Shown here one piece after another: positions 9,340-18,106 of a stretch of DNA of 64,000 nt. Both the position numbers and the translations under genes were made by a program. Source of the DNA: Ramlibacter sp. Leaf400 (GTDB lineage Bacteria > Pseudomonadota > Gammaproteobacteria > Burkholderiales > Burkholderiaceae_C); assembly GCF_001424545.1 (NCBI RefSeq), contig NZ_LMQL01000003.1:165557-229556 (forward strand), given 5' to 3'. Every line of letters begins with the position of its first letter. Position 1 is the first letter of the stretch. The notes beneath the pieces are model-generated. The model was not told the origin of the DNA. It did no database searches and was given only the letters and a program-made list of their open reading frames with translations.

Positions 9340-10619
9340 ACGCCGCACCCATCACGCCGACGATGAGTTCCGAACGGGCGCGGGAGATCGCCGCCGCTTT
9401 CGACCTGCGTGCGTTGCCCGCCGACTTCTACGCGAACCCCTTCCCCGTCTACGCCGCGCTGCGCGAGCACGAGCCGGTGCGGCGCATGCCCGACGGCTCG
9501 TGGTTCCTCACGCGCTACGCCGACCTGGTGGCGGTGTACCGCGACGCCCAGGGCTTCAGCTCGGACAAGAAGGTGGAGTTCACGCCCAAGTACGGCGCCG
9601 GCTCCGCGCTGCTGGCGCACCACACGACCAGCCTGGTGTTCAACGACCCGCCGCTGCACACCCGCGTGCGCAAGCTGATCATGGGCGCCCTCACCCGCCG
9701 CGCCATCGCCGGGATGGAGCCCGGCCTGGTGGGGCTGGTCGACGGGCTGCTCGACCGCCTCCAGGCGCAAGGCGGCGGCGACCTGATCGAGGACTTCGCC
9801 GCGGCCATCCCCGTGGAGATCATCGGCAACCTGCTGGGCGTGCCGCACGAGGAGCGCGGCCCGCTGCGCGACTGGTCGCTGGTCATCCTGGGCGCGCTGG
9901 AGCCCCGGCTCACGCCCGAGCAGGAGGAGCGCGGCAACCGCAGCGTGTCCGAGATGCTCGACTACCTGCGCGTGCTGGTGGCGCAGCGGCGCCGGCAACC
10001 GGGCGACCCGGAGCACGACGTGCTGACCCGCCTGATCCAGGGCGAGCAGGGCGGCGAGCAGCTCAGCGAGCCCGAGCTGCTGCAGAACTGCATCTTCATC
10101 CTCAACGCCGGGCACGAGACCACCACCAACCTCATCGGCAATGCGCTGGTGGCGCTCCAGGAGTGGCCGGCGCAGAAGGAATCGCTGCTGCGCGCGATCG
10201 GGCGTCAGCCGGACTGGAACGCACTGGAACCGGTGATGACGGTGGCCGTGGACGAGTTCCTGCGGTTCGAGTCGTCCAACCAGCTGGGCAATCGGCGCGC
10301 GGTGAAGGCCATGGACGTCGGCGGCGTGCGCCTGGAAGAAGGCGCGCTGGTCACGCTGTGCATCGGCGCGGCGAACCGCGACCCCGCGCAGTTCGAGCGT
10401 CCCGACGAGCTGGACCTGGCCCGCGCGAACAACCGGCACCTGGCCTTCGGCTTCGGCATCCACCAGTGCGCGGGACTGAGCCTGGCGCGGCTGGAGGGGC
10501 GCGTGGCGATCGGACGCTTCCTGGCCCGGTTCCCCGGTTACCGGCTGGCGGCGCCGCCGGTGCGCGGCGGGCGGGCGCGCTTTCGCGGCTTCCTGCACGC
10601 GCCTTTCGCGGTCGCCTAA
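9336..10619 (+). CDS. Cytochrome P450
   Basis: A 427-residue soluble bacterial class I-type P450. Visible motifs: I-helix AGHETT (residues 258-263) for oxygen activation, K-helix EFLR (307-310), and heme loop FGFGIHQCAG with the thiolate ligand Cys378. It needs an electron-transfer partner (ferredoxin and reductase), and none is encoded nearby. ATG at 9336 overlaps the previous stop by four bases; an in-frame ATG at 9363 is a possible alternative start. An Mpo1-like gene follows 30 bases later. The substrate cannot be deduced. Confidence 0.93.
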   Translation: MNAAPITPTMSSERAREIAAAFDLRALPADFYANPFPVYAALREHEPVRRMPDGSWFLTRYADLVAVYRDAQGFSSDKKVEFTPKYGAGSALLAHHTTSLVFNDPPLHTRVRKLIMGALTRRAIAGMEPGLVGLVDGLLDRLQAQGGGDLIEDFAAAIPVEIIGNLLGVPHEERGPLRDWSLVILGALEPRLTPEQEERGNRSVSEMLDYLRVLVAQRRRQPGDPEHDVLTRLIQGEQGGEQLSEPELLQNCIFILNAGHETTTNLIGNALVALQEWPAQKESLLRAIGRQPDWNALEPVMTVAVDEFLRFESSNQLGNRRAVKAMDVGGVRLEEGALVTLCIGAANRDPAQFERPDELDLARANNRHLAFGFGIHQCAGLSLARLEGRVAIGRFLARFPGYRLAAPPVRGGRARFRGFLHAPFAVA

Positions 10620-10649
10620 ACTGGGCTTCACAACGACAGGAGACGAAGC

Positions 10650-10988
10650 ATGGGCACGACCACCACTTCCGGCGCCGCCGTCGATCCGCGTGCGCTGCAC
10701 TCTTTCGCCGAGTTCTATCCCTTCTACCTGAGCGAGCACAGCAACCGCACCTGCCGCCGCATGCACTTCGTCGGCTCCACGCTGGCACTGGCCTGCCTGG
10801 CGATGCTGCTGGTGACGGGCAACTGGCTCTGGCTGCTGGCGGGGCTGGTGGCCGGCTACGGCTTCGCCTGGATCGGCCACTTCGGCTTCGAGAAGAACCG
10901 GCCGGCCAGCTTCAAGCGCCCGCTCTACAGCTTCATGGGCGACTGGGTCATGTACAAGGACATCTGGAGCGGGAAGATCCCGTTCTAG
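10650..10988 (+). CDS. Mpo1-like (DUF962) membrane protein
   Basis: A 112-residue DUF962 protein with two hydrophobic segments. It carries the family pattern FYPFYLSEHSNRTCRRMHFVG near residue 15 and GFAWIGHFGFEKNRPASFKRP near residue 70, whose conserved histidines are the presumed iron ligands. The yeast homologue Mpo1 is an Fe(II) dioxygenase acting in alpha-oxidation of 2-hydroxy fatty acids. A similar role here is an inference. The adjacent P450 could in principle supply a hydroxylated substrate. An AGGAG-type Shine-Dalgarno precedes the start. Confidence 0.85.
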   Translation: MGTTTTSGAAVDPRALHSFAEFYPFYLSEHSNRTCRRMHFVGSTLALACLAMLLVTGNWLWLLAGLVAGYGFAWIGHFGFEKNRPASFKRPLYSFMGDWVMYKDIWSGKIPF

Positions 10989-10998
10989 GCGCGGTCTC

Positions 10999-12201
10999 CT
11001 AGACCACGTCCTTCAGGTACAGGCGCGACCAGCCGCCCTTGTCCCACAGGCCCGCCGTCGCGGCGGTGCGCGGCAGCAGCAGGTGCCGCAGCAGGGGCTC
11101 CACCGAGGTCGAGTCCACGTCGGCCAGCATCACGTAGCGCGTGGCCACGTCGTCGTCCACTTCGTTGAGGCGGCCCACCCAGTCCAGCTGCACCAGCGTC
11201 TCCAGCACCGGCTCCAGCTGCAGGGCATCGACGTCGGTGGCGGCCACCAGTTCATCCACGTTCATGCCCCGCCGTGCGGACACGCGGGCGCGGTGCAGCT
11301 GCTGCAGCACCTCCAAAGCCAGCTGGAACTGCCAGCCCTGGCCCGTGGGCGGGCGCCGTCCCGCGCCGAGCATGCCCGGCAGGTAGGCGGCCACCACGGC
11401 GCCGACCAGCACCACCAGCCAGGCCAGGTAGATCCACACCAGCAGGATCGGGAAGGTGGCGAAAGCGCCGTAGACCACCGAATAGGTCGGCACCAGGTTC
11501 AGGTACCAGGCGAGCAGGCGCTTGGCCAGCTCGATGCCCAGGGCCGCGAAGACGCCGCCCGCCGCCGCATGCGCCATGCGCACCGGCGTGTTGGGCACGA
11601 AGCGGTACAGGCACGTCAGCGCCCCGGCGATCAGGCCGAACTCCAGCAGGTCCAGCACGAACTGCAGCGTGCCCGGCATGCCGCGCACCAGCCCGCGCGA
11701 AGCGTAGAGCGCGTAAGAGGTGGCGCTCAGGCTCACCCCGACCAGCAACGGCCCCAGCGTCAGCACGGCCCAGTAGATCAGCACGCGCTGGGGCAGCGGA
11801 CGCGGGCGCTTGACCCGCCAGATGGTGTTGAGAGTGCGGTCGATGGTGAGCACCAGCGCGATGGCCGACACCAGCAGCACCGCCAGGCCCACGGCGCCCA
11901 GGCGGCTGGCCTTGCCCGCGAACTGCGTGAGGTAGCCCAGCACCTGCCGCGCGATGGCGTCGGGCACCAGGCTCTGCACCAGCCACTGCTGCACCGCGAC
12001 CTGCATCTTCCCGAAGATGGGGAAGGCGCTGAACAGCGCCAGGGCCACGGTGAAGAGCGGCACCAGGGCGATGGTGGTGGTGAAGGTCAGGCTGCTGGCG
12101 GTCAGGCCCAGGCGGTCTTCGCGAACGCGCTCGCGCAGCGTGCGAGCCGATGACAACCAGGGGAAGCGTTGGAGATCGGCGAGCAGCAGGGCCACATTCA
12201 T
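10999..12201 (-). CDS. YihY/virulence factor BrkB family inner membrane protein
   Basis: A 400-residue protein. Residues 30-290 form the six-helix YihY (formerly and wrongly called RNase BN) membrane domain, with the family segments SSLTFTTTIALVPLFTVALA, LLVSAIALVLTIDRTLNTIW and YSVVYGAFATFPILLVWIYL. About 110 soluble residues follow, resembling a winged helix (RARVSARRGMNVDELVAATD). This extended form is common in betaproteobacteria. It converges with the Mpo1-like gene and is divergent from DUF2069. The molecular role of the family is unsettled. Confidence 0.9.
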   Translation of the reverse strand: MNVALLLADLQRFPWLSSARTLRERVREDRLGLTASSLTFTTTIALVPLFTVALALFSAFPIFGKMQVAVQQWLVQSLVPDAIARQVLGYLTQFAGKASRLGAVGLAVLLVSAIALVLTIDRTLNTIWRVKRPRPLPQRVLIYWAVLTLGPLLVGVSLSATSYALYASRGLVRGMPGTLQFVLDLLEFGLIAGALTCLYRFVPNTPVRMAHAAAGGVFAALGIELAKRLLAWYLNLVPTYSVVYGAFATFPILLVWIYLAWLVVLVGAVVAAYLPGMLGAGRRPPTGQGWQFQLALEVLQQLHRARVSARRGMNVDELVAATDVDALQLEPVLETLVQLDWVGRLNEVDDDVATRYVMLADVDSTSVEPLLRHLLLPRTAATAGLWDKGGWSRLYLKDVV

Positions 12202-12224
12202 CGGCCGCTATGATGCCATCGCCC

Positions 12225-12608
12225 ATGGACCCGACTTCCTCCGCCGCCGTCGCGGCCTCTCCCGAACTGCGCCGGATCCGGGCCCTGGCGATCGGCAGCA
12301 TCGCAGGCCTGATCGTGCTGGGCCTGGCCTGGGAGCTGTGGCTGGCGCCGCTGCCCAACCGCCTGTGGGCGATCAAGGTGCTGCCCCTCCTCTTCCCGCT
12401 GGCCGGCCTGCTGCGCTACCGCATGTACACGTACCGGTGGGTGAGCCTGCTGGTGTGGCTGTACTTCACCGAGGGCGTGATGCGCCTGTGGAACGACCCG
12501 GTCGCGCCGCCCTGGCTGCCGGCGCTGCAGGTCGTGCTGTGCCTGATGCTGTTCACCGCGTGTGCGCTCCACGTGCGCATGCGCCTGGGTCCCAGGGGAG
12601 CGCGATGA
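12225..12608 (+). CDS. DUF2069 membrane protein
   Basis: A small integral membrane protein (127 residues from the ATG at 12225; in-frame ATGs at 12210 and 12213 would add four or five residues). Four hydrophobic segments include LRYRMYTYRWVSLLVWLYFTEGV, characteristic of DUF2069. Function unknown. No convincing Shine-Dalgarno is present for any of the three ATGs, so the start is uncertain. The stop overlaps the next start by four bases. Confidence 0.78.
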   Translation: MDPTSSAAVAASPELRRIRALAIGSIAGLIVLGLAWELWLAPLPNRLWAIKVLPLLFPLAGLLRYRMYTYRWVSLLVWLYFTEGVMRLWNDPVAPPWLPALQVVLCLMLFTACALHVRMRLGPRGAR

Positions 12609-14020
12609 CCGCCGCATTGATCGAGCAACTGCGCGCCGCCGTCGGACCGGCGCAGGTCCTCACCGAGGGCGACCTCACGGCCTGGGAGCAGGACTGGCGC
12701 AAGCGCGTGCGCGGCAAGGCGCTGGCCGTGGTGCGGCCCGGCAGCACCGCCGAAGTGGCGGCCGTGGTGCGGGCCTGCGCGGCGGCCGGCGTGTCCATCG
12801 TTCCCCAGGGCGGCAACACCGGCCTGGTCTGCGGCGGCGTGCCGGACGAGAGCGGCCGGCAGGTCCTGCTGAGCCTGCAGCGCATGACGGCCGTGCGTTC
12901 GGTCGACCGCGAGAACCTCACCATGACGGTGGAAGCCGGTTGCATCCTGCACACGGTGCAGCCGGCGGCGGATGGCGCCGGCCTGCTGTTTCCGCTGAGC
13001 CTGGCGGCCGAAGGCAGCTGCACCATCGGCGGCAACCTGGCGACCAACGCCGGCGGCACGCAGGTCGTGCGCTACGGCAATGCGCGCGAGCTGTGCCTGG
13101 GCCTGGAAGTGGTCAACGCGCAGGGCGAGGTCTGGGACGGCCTGGCGGGCCTGCGCAAGGACAACACCGGCTACGACCTGCGCCAGCTGTTCATCGGCAG
13201 CGAAGGCACGCTGGGCATCATCACCGCCGCGACGCTCAAGCTGTACCCGCGGCCGGCCGCCGCCCTCACCGCCTGGGCGGCCGTTCCCTCGATGGCCAAT
13301 GCGGTGTACCTGCTGGAACTGGCGCACGAGCGGCTGGGCGCAGGCCTCACCGGCTTCGAGGTGATGGGGCAGTTCGCCCTGTCGCTGGTCGCCAGGCACC
13401 ACCCGCAGCTGCGCGTGCCCTTCGTGCAGGACAGCCCATGGGGCGTGCTGATCGAGAACTCGGACCACGAGTCGGAGGCGCATGCGCGCGGCCAGTTCGA
13501 GGGCCTGCTGGAAGCGGCGATCGAAATGGGGCTGGTGACCGACGCGGTGGTCGCGGAGAACCTAGCGCAGGCGCACCAGCTGTGGCACGTGCGCGAGACC
13601 ATCCCGCTGGCGCAGGCCGAGGAAGGCCTGAACATCAAGCACGACATTTCGGTGCCCATCTCGCGCATCCCCGCGTTCTGCGAGGAGACCGACGCGCTGC
13701 TCGCGGCCGCCATCCCCGGCGTTCGCCTGGTCAACTTCGGCCACCTGGGCGACGGCAACCTGCACTACAACGTGCAGGCACCCGAGCACGGCGATGCCCT
13801 GGCTTTCCTCAACGAGAAGGAAGAACAGGTCAACGCGATCGTGCACGACCAGGTGCACAAGTTCGACGGATCGATCTCCGCGGAGCACGGCGTGGGGTCG
13901 CTCAAGGTGGACAAGCTGCCGCTGTACAAGTCGGCGGTGGCGTTGTCGATGATGCGGAGTCTCAAGCTGGCGCTCGACCCGAAGAACCTCCTGAACCCGG
14001 GGCGGGTCGTGCGCATATGA
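12605..14020 (+). CDS. FAD-binding oxidoreductase, GlcD/D-2-hydroxyacid dehydrogenase type
   Basis: A 471-residue flavoprotein. A PCMH-type FAD-binding domain (about 35-215) carries the pyrophosphate-binding VPQGGNTGLVCGG and the TIGGNLATNAGGTQVVRYGN segment. A FAD-oxidase C-terminal domain (about 216-470) has VNFGHLGDGNLHYN and the closing LDPKNLLNPGR. The family oxidises D-2-hydroxy acids such as D-lactate or D-2-hydroxyglutarate. Which one applies here is unknown, and the electron acceptor is not encoded nearby. ATG at 12605 overlaps the DUF2069 stop (ATGA). Confidence 0.9.
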   Translation: MTAALIEQLRAAVGPAQVLTEGDLTAWEQDWRKRVRGKALAVVRPGSTAEVAAVVRACAAAGVSIVPQGGNTGLVCGGVPDESGRQVLLSLQRMTAVRSVDRENLTMTVEAGCILHTVQPAADGAGLLFPLSLAAEGSCTIGGNLATNAGGTQVVRYGNARELCLGLEVVNAQGEVWDGLAGLRKDNTGYDLRQLFIGSEGTLGIITAATLKLYPRPAAALTAWAAVPSMANAVYLLELAHERLGAGLTGFEVMGQFALSLVARHHPQLRVPFVQDSPWGVLIENSDHESEAHARGQFEGLLEAAIEMGLVTDAVVAENLAQAHQLWHVRETIPLAQAEEGLNIKHDISVPISRIPAFCEETDALLAAAIPGVRLVNFGHLGDGNLHYNVQAPEHGDALAFLNEKEEQVNAIVHDQVHKFDGSISAEHGVGSLKVDKLPLYKSAVALSMMRSLKLALDPKNLLNPGRVVRI

Positions 14021-14047
14021 TTTGTGCGGTCGTGCGAAAGAATCTCG

Positions 14048-14278
14048 ATGCCGAAGATTGATGACGTGAGCAAGATCTGCTCGCTCCACAGCAAGATTCA
14101 GGAGATGGCCCGCTCACTCGGGATGAACATGCCTCCTGCTTCAGACGAGCAGTTCGCTACAGATGTGAGCCGGCGCTATTGGGAACGTTGGCATGAGGTG
14201 AACCATGAAGCGATCGCCGAGTACAACTCTCGCATCGCTGCCGAGGGGCTTCCGCTCGCGAAGTACCGAACCTATTGA
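14048..14278 (+). CDS. Lone CcdA-like antitoxin homologue
   Basis: A 76-residue protein starting MPKIDDVSK; an upstream in-frame GTG at 14024 would add eight residues. The C-terminal half (NHEAIAEYNSRIAAEGLPLAKYRTY region) matches the C-terminal toxin-binding tail seen in CcdA-family antitoxins, which often end GLPLAKYR plus an aromatic residue. The MARSLGMNM stretch aligns with the second helix of the CcdA DNA-binding fold, but the strand before it is poorly conserved. No CcdB-like toxin lies next to it; thyA follows directly. Local GC is clearly lower than in flanking genes. It is either a stray remnant or a regulator acting alone. Family assignment is from motif recall, not a search. Confidence 0.6.
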   Translation: MPKIDDVSKICSLHSKIQEMARSLGMNMPPASDEQFATDVSRRYWERWHEVNHEAIAEYNSRIAAEGLPLAKYRTY

Positions 14279-14293
14279 TTCGTGGTTACCAAA

Positions 14294-15109
14294 ATGAATC
14301 CATCGCACCCCGTCCGATCCCAGTACGAAGACTTCATGCGCCATGTCCACACGCATGGCACGCCCAAGACGGACCGCACGGGCACCGGCACGCGCAGCGT
14401 GTTCGGCTACCAGATGCGGTTCGACCTGAACGAGGGCTTCCCGCTGGTGACCACCAAGAAGGTCCACCTCAAGTCCATCATCCACGAGCTGCTGTGGTTC
14501 CTGGAGGGCTCCAGCGACAACAACCGGCTGCGCGAGCGCGGCGTCACCATCTGGGACGAGTGGGCGCGCGAGGACGGCGACCTCGGGCCGGTGTACGGCG
14601 TGCAGTGGCGCAGCTGGCCCACGCCGGACGGCGGGCACGTGGACCAGATCGCCGAGGCGATCAAGGCGATCAAGACCAATCCGGATTCGCGCCGCATCAT
14701 CGTCAGCGCCTGGAACGTGGCCGACATCCCGAAGATGGCGCTGGCGCCCTGCCACGCCTTCTTCCAGTTCTACGTCGCGGACGGCAAGCTGTCCTGCCAG
14801 CTGTACCAGCGCAGCGCCGACATCTTCCTGGGCGTGCCGTTCAACATCGCCAGCTACGCGCTGCTCACGCACATGATGGCGCAGCAGTGCGACCTGGGCG
14901 TGGGCGACTTCATCTGGACCGGCGGCGACTGCCACATCTACAGCAACCACCACGAGCAGGTGGAGCTGCAGCTCTCGCGCCAGCCCTTCCCCTACCCGGT
15001 GCTCAACATCAAGCGCCGCCCGTCCACGATCTTCGACTACGAGTACGAGGACTTCGAGGTGCTGGACTACCAGTGCCACGGGCCAATCAAGGCGCCGGTG
15101 GCGGTGTGA
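14294..15109 (+). CDS. thyA: Thymidylate synthase
   Basis: Methylates dUMP to dTMP using 5,10-methylenetetrahydrofolate, releasing dihydrofolate. The length, 271 residues from ATG 14294, fits the short ThyA class; a GTG at 14282 would add four residues. The catalytic cysteine is Cys153 in [12 protein letters not shown], and the dUMP-binding [18 protein letters not shown] and C-terminal IKAPVAV are intact. It is coupled to folA, which regenerates tetrahydrofolate from its product: the folA GTG overlaps the thyA stop. Confidence 0.97.
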   Translation: MNPSHPVRSQYEDFMRHVHTHGTPKTDRTGTGTRSVFGYQMRFDLNEGFPLVTTKKVHLKSIIHELLWFLEGSSDNNRLRERGVTIWDEWAREDGDLGPVYGVQWRSWPTPDGGHVDQIAEAIKAIKTNPDSRRIIVSAWNVADIPKMALAPCHAFFQFYVADGKLSCQLYQRSADIFLGVPFNIASYALLTHMMAQQCDLGVGDFIWTGGDCHIYSNHHEQVELQLSRQPFPYPVLNIKRRPSTIFDYEYEDFEVLDYQCHGPIKAPVAV

Positions 15110-15597
15110 CCGAGCTGGGCCTGGTCTACGCGCGTTCGCGCAACGGCGTCATCGGCAAGGACAACCAGCTGCCCTGGCGGCTGCCCGAAGACATGGCGCA
15201 CTTCAAGGCGGTGACGATGGGCTGCCCCGTCATCATGGGCCGCAAGACCTGGGACTCGCTGCCGCCGAAGTTCCGGCCGCTGCCGGGGCGGCGCAATGTC
15301 GTCGTCTCGCGCCAAGCGCAGTGGAACGAGCCGGGCGCCGAACGGGCCGCGTCGCTGGAAGACGCCATCGCGCTGTGCGCCGGCGCGCCGCGGGTGTGGG
15401 TCACGGGCGGTGCCGAGATCTACCGGCAGGCGCTGCCGCTGGCGCATCGTGTCGAGGTGACGCTGGTGGACGGCGACTTCGAAGGCGATGCCTACGCGCC
15501 GGAGCTCGGGCCCGAGTGGGCGCAGGCCGCGCGGCAGGACCATGTCTCCGCGACGGGCCAGCCCTACAGCTTCATCACCTACGAGCGGCGCGCATGA
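15106..15597 (+). CDS. folA: Dihydrofolate reductase
   Basis: Reduces dihydrofolate to tetrahydrofolate with NADPH. The 163-residue length is standard. [22 protein letters not shown] holds the active-site Trp24 and the acid Asp29 (equivalent to Asp27 of E. coli). [10 protein letters not shown] and VTGGAEIY are the NADPH-binding segments. The start is GTG at 15106, overlapping the thyA stop by four bases, which sets the start and suggests translational coupling. It ends overlapping the xthA ATG in the same way. Confidence 0.96.
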   Translation: MTELGLVYARSRNGVIGKDNQLPWRLPEDMAHFKAVTMGCPVIMGRKTWDSLPPKFRPLPGRRNVVVSRQAQWNEPGAERAASLEDAIALCAGAPRVWVTGGAEIYRQALPLAHRVEVTLVDGDFEGDAYAPELGPEWAQAARQDHVSATGQPYSFITYERRA

Positions 15598-16370
15598 AGA
15601 TCACGACCTGGAACGTCAACTCGCTCACCGCGCGCCTGCAGCACGTGCTGGACTGGCTCGCTGCCAACCCGGTGGACGTGCTTTGCCTGCAGGAGCTCAA
15701 GCTCACCGACGACAAGTTCCCGCTGCTGGAACTGCAGGCGGCGGGCTATGAGCACTGCGCGGTGTTCGGGCAGAAGACCTACAACGGCGTGGCGATCCTG
15801 AGCCGCACCCCGGTGCGCGACATCGCGAAGAACATCGCCGGCTTCGAGGACGAGCATTCGCGGGTGATCGCGGCGACGATCGATGCGCCGCAGGGCGAGC
15901 TGCGGCTGGTCAACGGCTACTTCGTCAACGGCCAGGCGCCGGGCACGGAGAAGTTCACCTACAAGATGAACTGGCTCGGCGGACTCAACGCCTACGTCTG
16001 CGACGAGCTGCGCCGGCACCAGCGGCTGGTGCTGCTGGGCGACTTCAACATCGCGCCGGAGGACCGCGACTCCTTCGACCCGGAGGGCCTGCGCGACACC
16101 ATCCACCACACGAAGGAAGAGCGCGAGCATTTCCGCAAGCTGCTGGAGCTGGGGCTGTGCGATGGCTTTCGCCTGTTCGAGCAGCCGGAGAAGAGCTACA
16201 GCTGGTGGGACTACCGGATGCTGGGCTACCAGAAGAACCGCGGGCTGCGGATCGACCACATCTTGGTGAGCGAGGCGCTGCGGGGGGACGTGAAGTCGTG
16301 TGCGATCGACCGCGTGCCGCGCAAGTGGAAGCAACCGAGCGATCACGCGCCGGTGACGGTCGAGATTTGA
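15594..16370 (+). CDS. xthA: Exodeoxyribonuclease III / AP endonuclease
   Basis: Repairs abasic sites and 3'-blocked ends. A 258-residue protein of the exonuclease-endonuclease-phosphatase fold. CLQELKL carries the metal-binding glutamate, GDFNIAPED the active-site Asp/Asn pair, and SDHAPV the catalytic Asp-His. NGVAILSR and RIDHILVS are also as in ExoIII. ATG at 15594 overlaps the folA stop (ATGA), making a three-gene coupled unit thyA-folA-xthA. Confidence 0.95.
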   Translation: MKITTWNVNSLTARLQHVLDWLAANPVDVLCLQELKLTDDKFPLLELQAAGYEHCAVFGQKTYNGVAILSRTPVRDIAKNIAGFEDEHSRVIAATIDAPQGELRLVNGYFVNGQAPGTEKFTYKMNWLGGLNAYVCDELRRHQRLVLLGDFNIAPEDRDSFDPEGLRDTIHHTKEEREHFRKLLELGLCDGFRLFEQPEKSYSWWDYRMLGYQKNRGLRIDHILVSEALRGDVKSCAIDRVPRKWKQPSDHAPVTVEI

Positions 16371-16379
16371 GTTGAGATT

Positions 16380-16498
16380 CCCTCCCCCTCCGGGGGAGGG
16401 TTAGGGTGGGGGCGCCCCGGGAGACATTTCAGGGCCCGAGGCGACAGCGGTTGTCGCATTGCGCCCCCACCCCTGCCCTCCCCCGATGGGGGAGGGAG
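16380..16498. repeat. Inverted repeat R4 between xthA and ntrC
   Basis: Two facing arms rich in C/G runs: CCTCCCCCTCCGGGGGAGGG with GGGTGGGGGCGC on the left and GCGCCCCCACCC with CCTCCCCCGATGGGGGAGGG on the right. They can pair across about 40 bases, and each arm also folds on itself. It separates the convergent ends of xthA and ntrC and could act as a two-way terminator. Confidence 0.6.
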
Positions 16499-16508
16499 TA
16501 TTCGGGGC

Positions 16509-17993
16509 TTACTCCAGCCCCAGTTCCTGGATCTTCCGCGTGATCGTGTTGCGGCCGATGCCCAGCTTCTGCGCGGCTTCGATCCGTCGTCCCCGCGTGT
16601 TCGCCAGCGCGGTGAGGATCAGCCGCGACTCGAAGCGCTTGTTCAGCGTGTCCCACACGTCGTGGCGGCCGGACGCGAGCAGTTCCATGGCTTCCGCCTC
16701 GAGACCGGCTTCCCAGTTGCCGGGCTCGACCGCCCCGGCCACGGCCGGCACGGGTGCCGTCACGGGCGAAGCTTCCACGGGACGCGCCGCCGACTCCACC
16801 GGCGCCCGCGCCGTCACGGCCTCCGGCGCACCCGCCATCACTTCGGGCGGCAGGTCCTTGGGTTCGATCAGCTGGGCCGGCGCCATCACCGTCAGCCAGT
16901 GGCAGATGTTCTCCAGCTGCCGCACGTTGCCCGGGAAGGCGAAGGTGCCGAGCCGCACCAGCGCGGCTTCGGAGATGCGCTTGGGCTCCACGCCCAGCTG
17001 CTTGGCCGACTGCTGCAGGAAATGCCGCGCCAGCATGGGGATGTCCTCGCGGCGCTCGCGCAGCGCGGGCAGCCGCAGGCGGATCACGTTCAGGCGGTGG
17101 AACAGGTCTTCGCGGAACACGCCTTCCTTGACGCGCTGCTCCAGGTCCTGGTGGGTGGCGGCGATGACGCGCACGTTGGCCTTCACCGCGTTGTGCCCGC
17201 CCACGCGGTAGAAGTGTCCGTCGGACAGCACGCGCAGCAGGCGCGTCTGCAGGTCGAACGGCATGTCGCCGATCTCGTCCAGGAACAGCGTGCCGCCCTC
17301 GGCCTGCTCGAAGCGGCCGCGGCGCATGGTCTGCGCGCCGGTGAAGGCGCCGCGCTCGTGGCCGAACAGCTCGGACTCCAGCAGGTCCTTGGGGATGGCC
17401 GCCGTGTTGATGGCCACGAAGGGGCCGTTGGCGCGCGGCGAGTGCTTGTGCAGCGCCCGCGCGACCAGTTCCTTGCCGCTGCCCGACTCGCCCGTGATCA
17501 TCACCGTCACCATGCTTTGCGACAGGCGGCCGATGGCACGGAACACGTCCTGCATCGCCGGCGCCTGGCCGAGCATCTCGGGCGCGCCGTTCATGCGCTC
17601 CTCGGCGACCTCTTCGCGCTGGCTTTCCTCGACCGCGCGGCGGATCAGCTCGATGGCCTTGGGCAGGTCGAAGGGCTTGGGCAGGTATTCGAAGGCACCG
17701 CCCTGGAAGGCCGAGACGGCGCTGTCCAGGTCGGAGAACGCCGTCATGATGATGACGGGCAGGCCCGGGTGCTTCTCCTTGACCTTGTTCAGCAGGTCCA
17801 GCCCGCTGCCCCCCGGCATGCGGATGTCGCTGACCAGGATCTGCGGCCCCTGCTCCTCGCTGGCGGTCTCCAGCGCGGCCAGCACCTCGCGGGCATTGGT
17901 GAAGCTGCGGGTGGGCAGCTCTTCGCGCAGCAGGGCCTTCTCCAGCACGAAGCGGATGGATTGGTCATCGTCAACGATCCAGATCGGCTTCAT
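16509..17993 (-). CDS. ntrC: Nitrogen regulation response regulator NtrC (NR-I)
   Basis: Sigma-54 activator of nitrogen genes, 494 residues. Receiver domain about 1-120 with phospho-acceptor Asp56 (VSDIRMPGGSG). AAA+ domain about 150-380 with Walker A GESGSGKE, the sigma-54 contact loop GAFTGA and Walker B FLDEIGD. An alanine/proline-rich linker (about 400-440) leads to a C-terminal Fis-type helix-turn-helix ending GIGRNTITRKIQELGLE. Its kinase ntrB is just upstream and glnA, with NtrC-type sites, lies beyond. The gap to ntrB holds repeat R3 rather than a clear promoter. Confidence 0.96.
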   Translation of the reverse strand: MKPIWIVDDDQSIRFVLEKALLREELPTRSFTNAREVLAALETASEEQGPQILVSDIRMPGGSGLDLLNKVKEKHPGLPVIIMTAFSDLDSAVSAFQGGAFEYLPKPFDLPKAIELIRRAVEESQREEVAEERMNGAPEMLGQAPAMQDVFRAIGRLSQSMVTVMITGESGSGKELVARALHKHSPRANGPFVAINTAAIPKDLLESELFGHERGAFTGAQTMRRGRFEQAEGGTLFLDEIGDMPFDLQTRLLRVLSDGHFYRVGGHNAVKANVRVIAATHQDLEQRVKEGVFREDLFHRLNVIRLRLPALRERREDIPMLARHFLQQSAKQLGVEPKRISEAALVRLGTFAFPGNVRQLENICHWLTVMAPAQLIEPKDLPPEVMAGAPEAVTARAPVESAARPVEASPVTAPVPAVAGAVEPGNWEAGLEAEAMELLASGRHDVWDTLNKRFESRLILTALANTRGRRIEAAQKLGIGRNTITRKIQELGLE

Positions 17994-17995
17994 GC

Positions 17996-18067
17996 AGCAC
18001 CCGCCCGGCCGCCCGAAGGGTGCTGCGCGCCCCCTTGGGGGGCAGAGAGCGTAGCGAACGTGGGGGC
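17996..18067. repeat. Intergenic repeat R3 between ntrB and ntrC
   Basis: Two linked stems: AGCACCCGCCCGGCCGCCCG with GGGTGCT, then GCGCCCCCTTGGGGGGC, followed by AGCGTAGCGAACGTGGGGGC. The second part recurs at 41284-41340 between rfaE1 and rfaD, and the first part at 6679-6735. It sits inside the ntrBC operon. Confidence 0.7.
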
Positions 18068-18106
18068 AATCATCTTTGGTCTACACCCTGTGTCATCGCA
18101 GTCAGT

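Noticed and set aside
10999..12201. Calling the YihY protein ribonuclease BN
   Set aside because: The RNase BN activity belongs to another protein (RNase Z/ElaC). The old name for this membrane family is an error.
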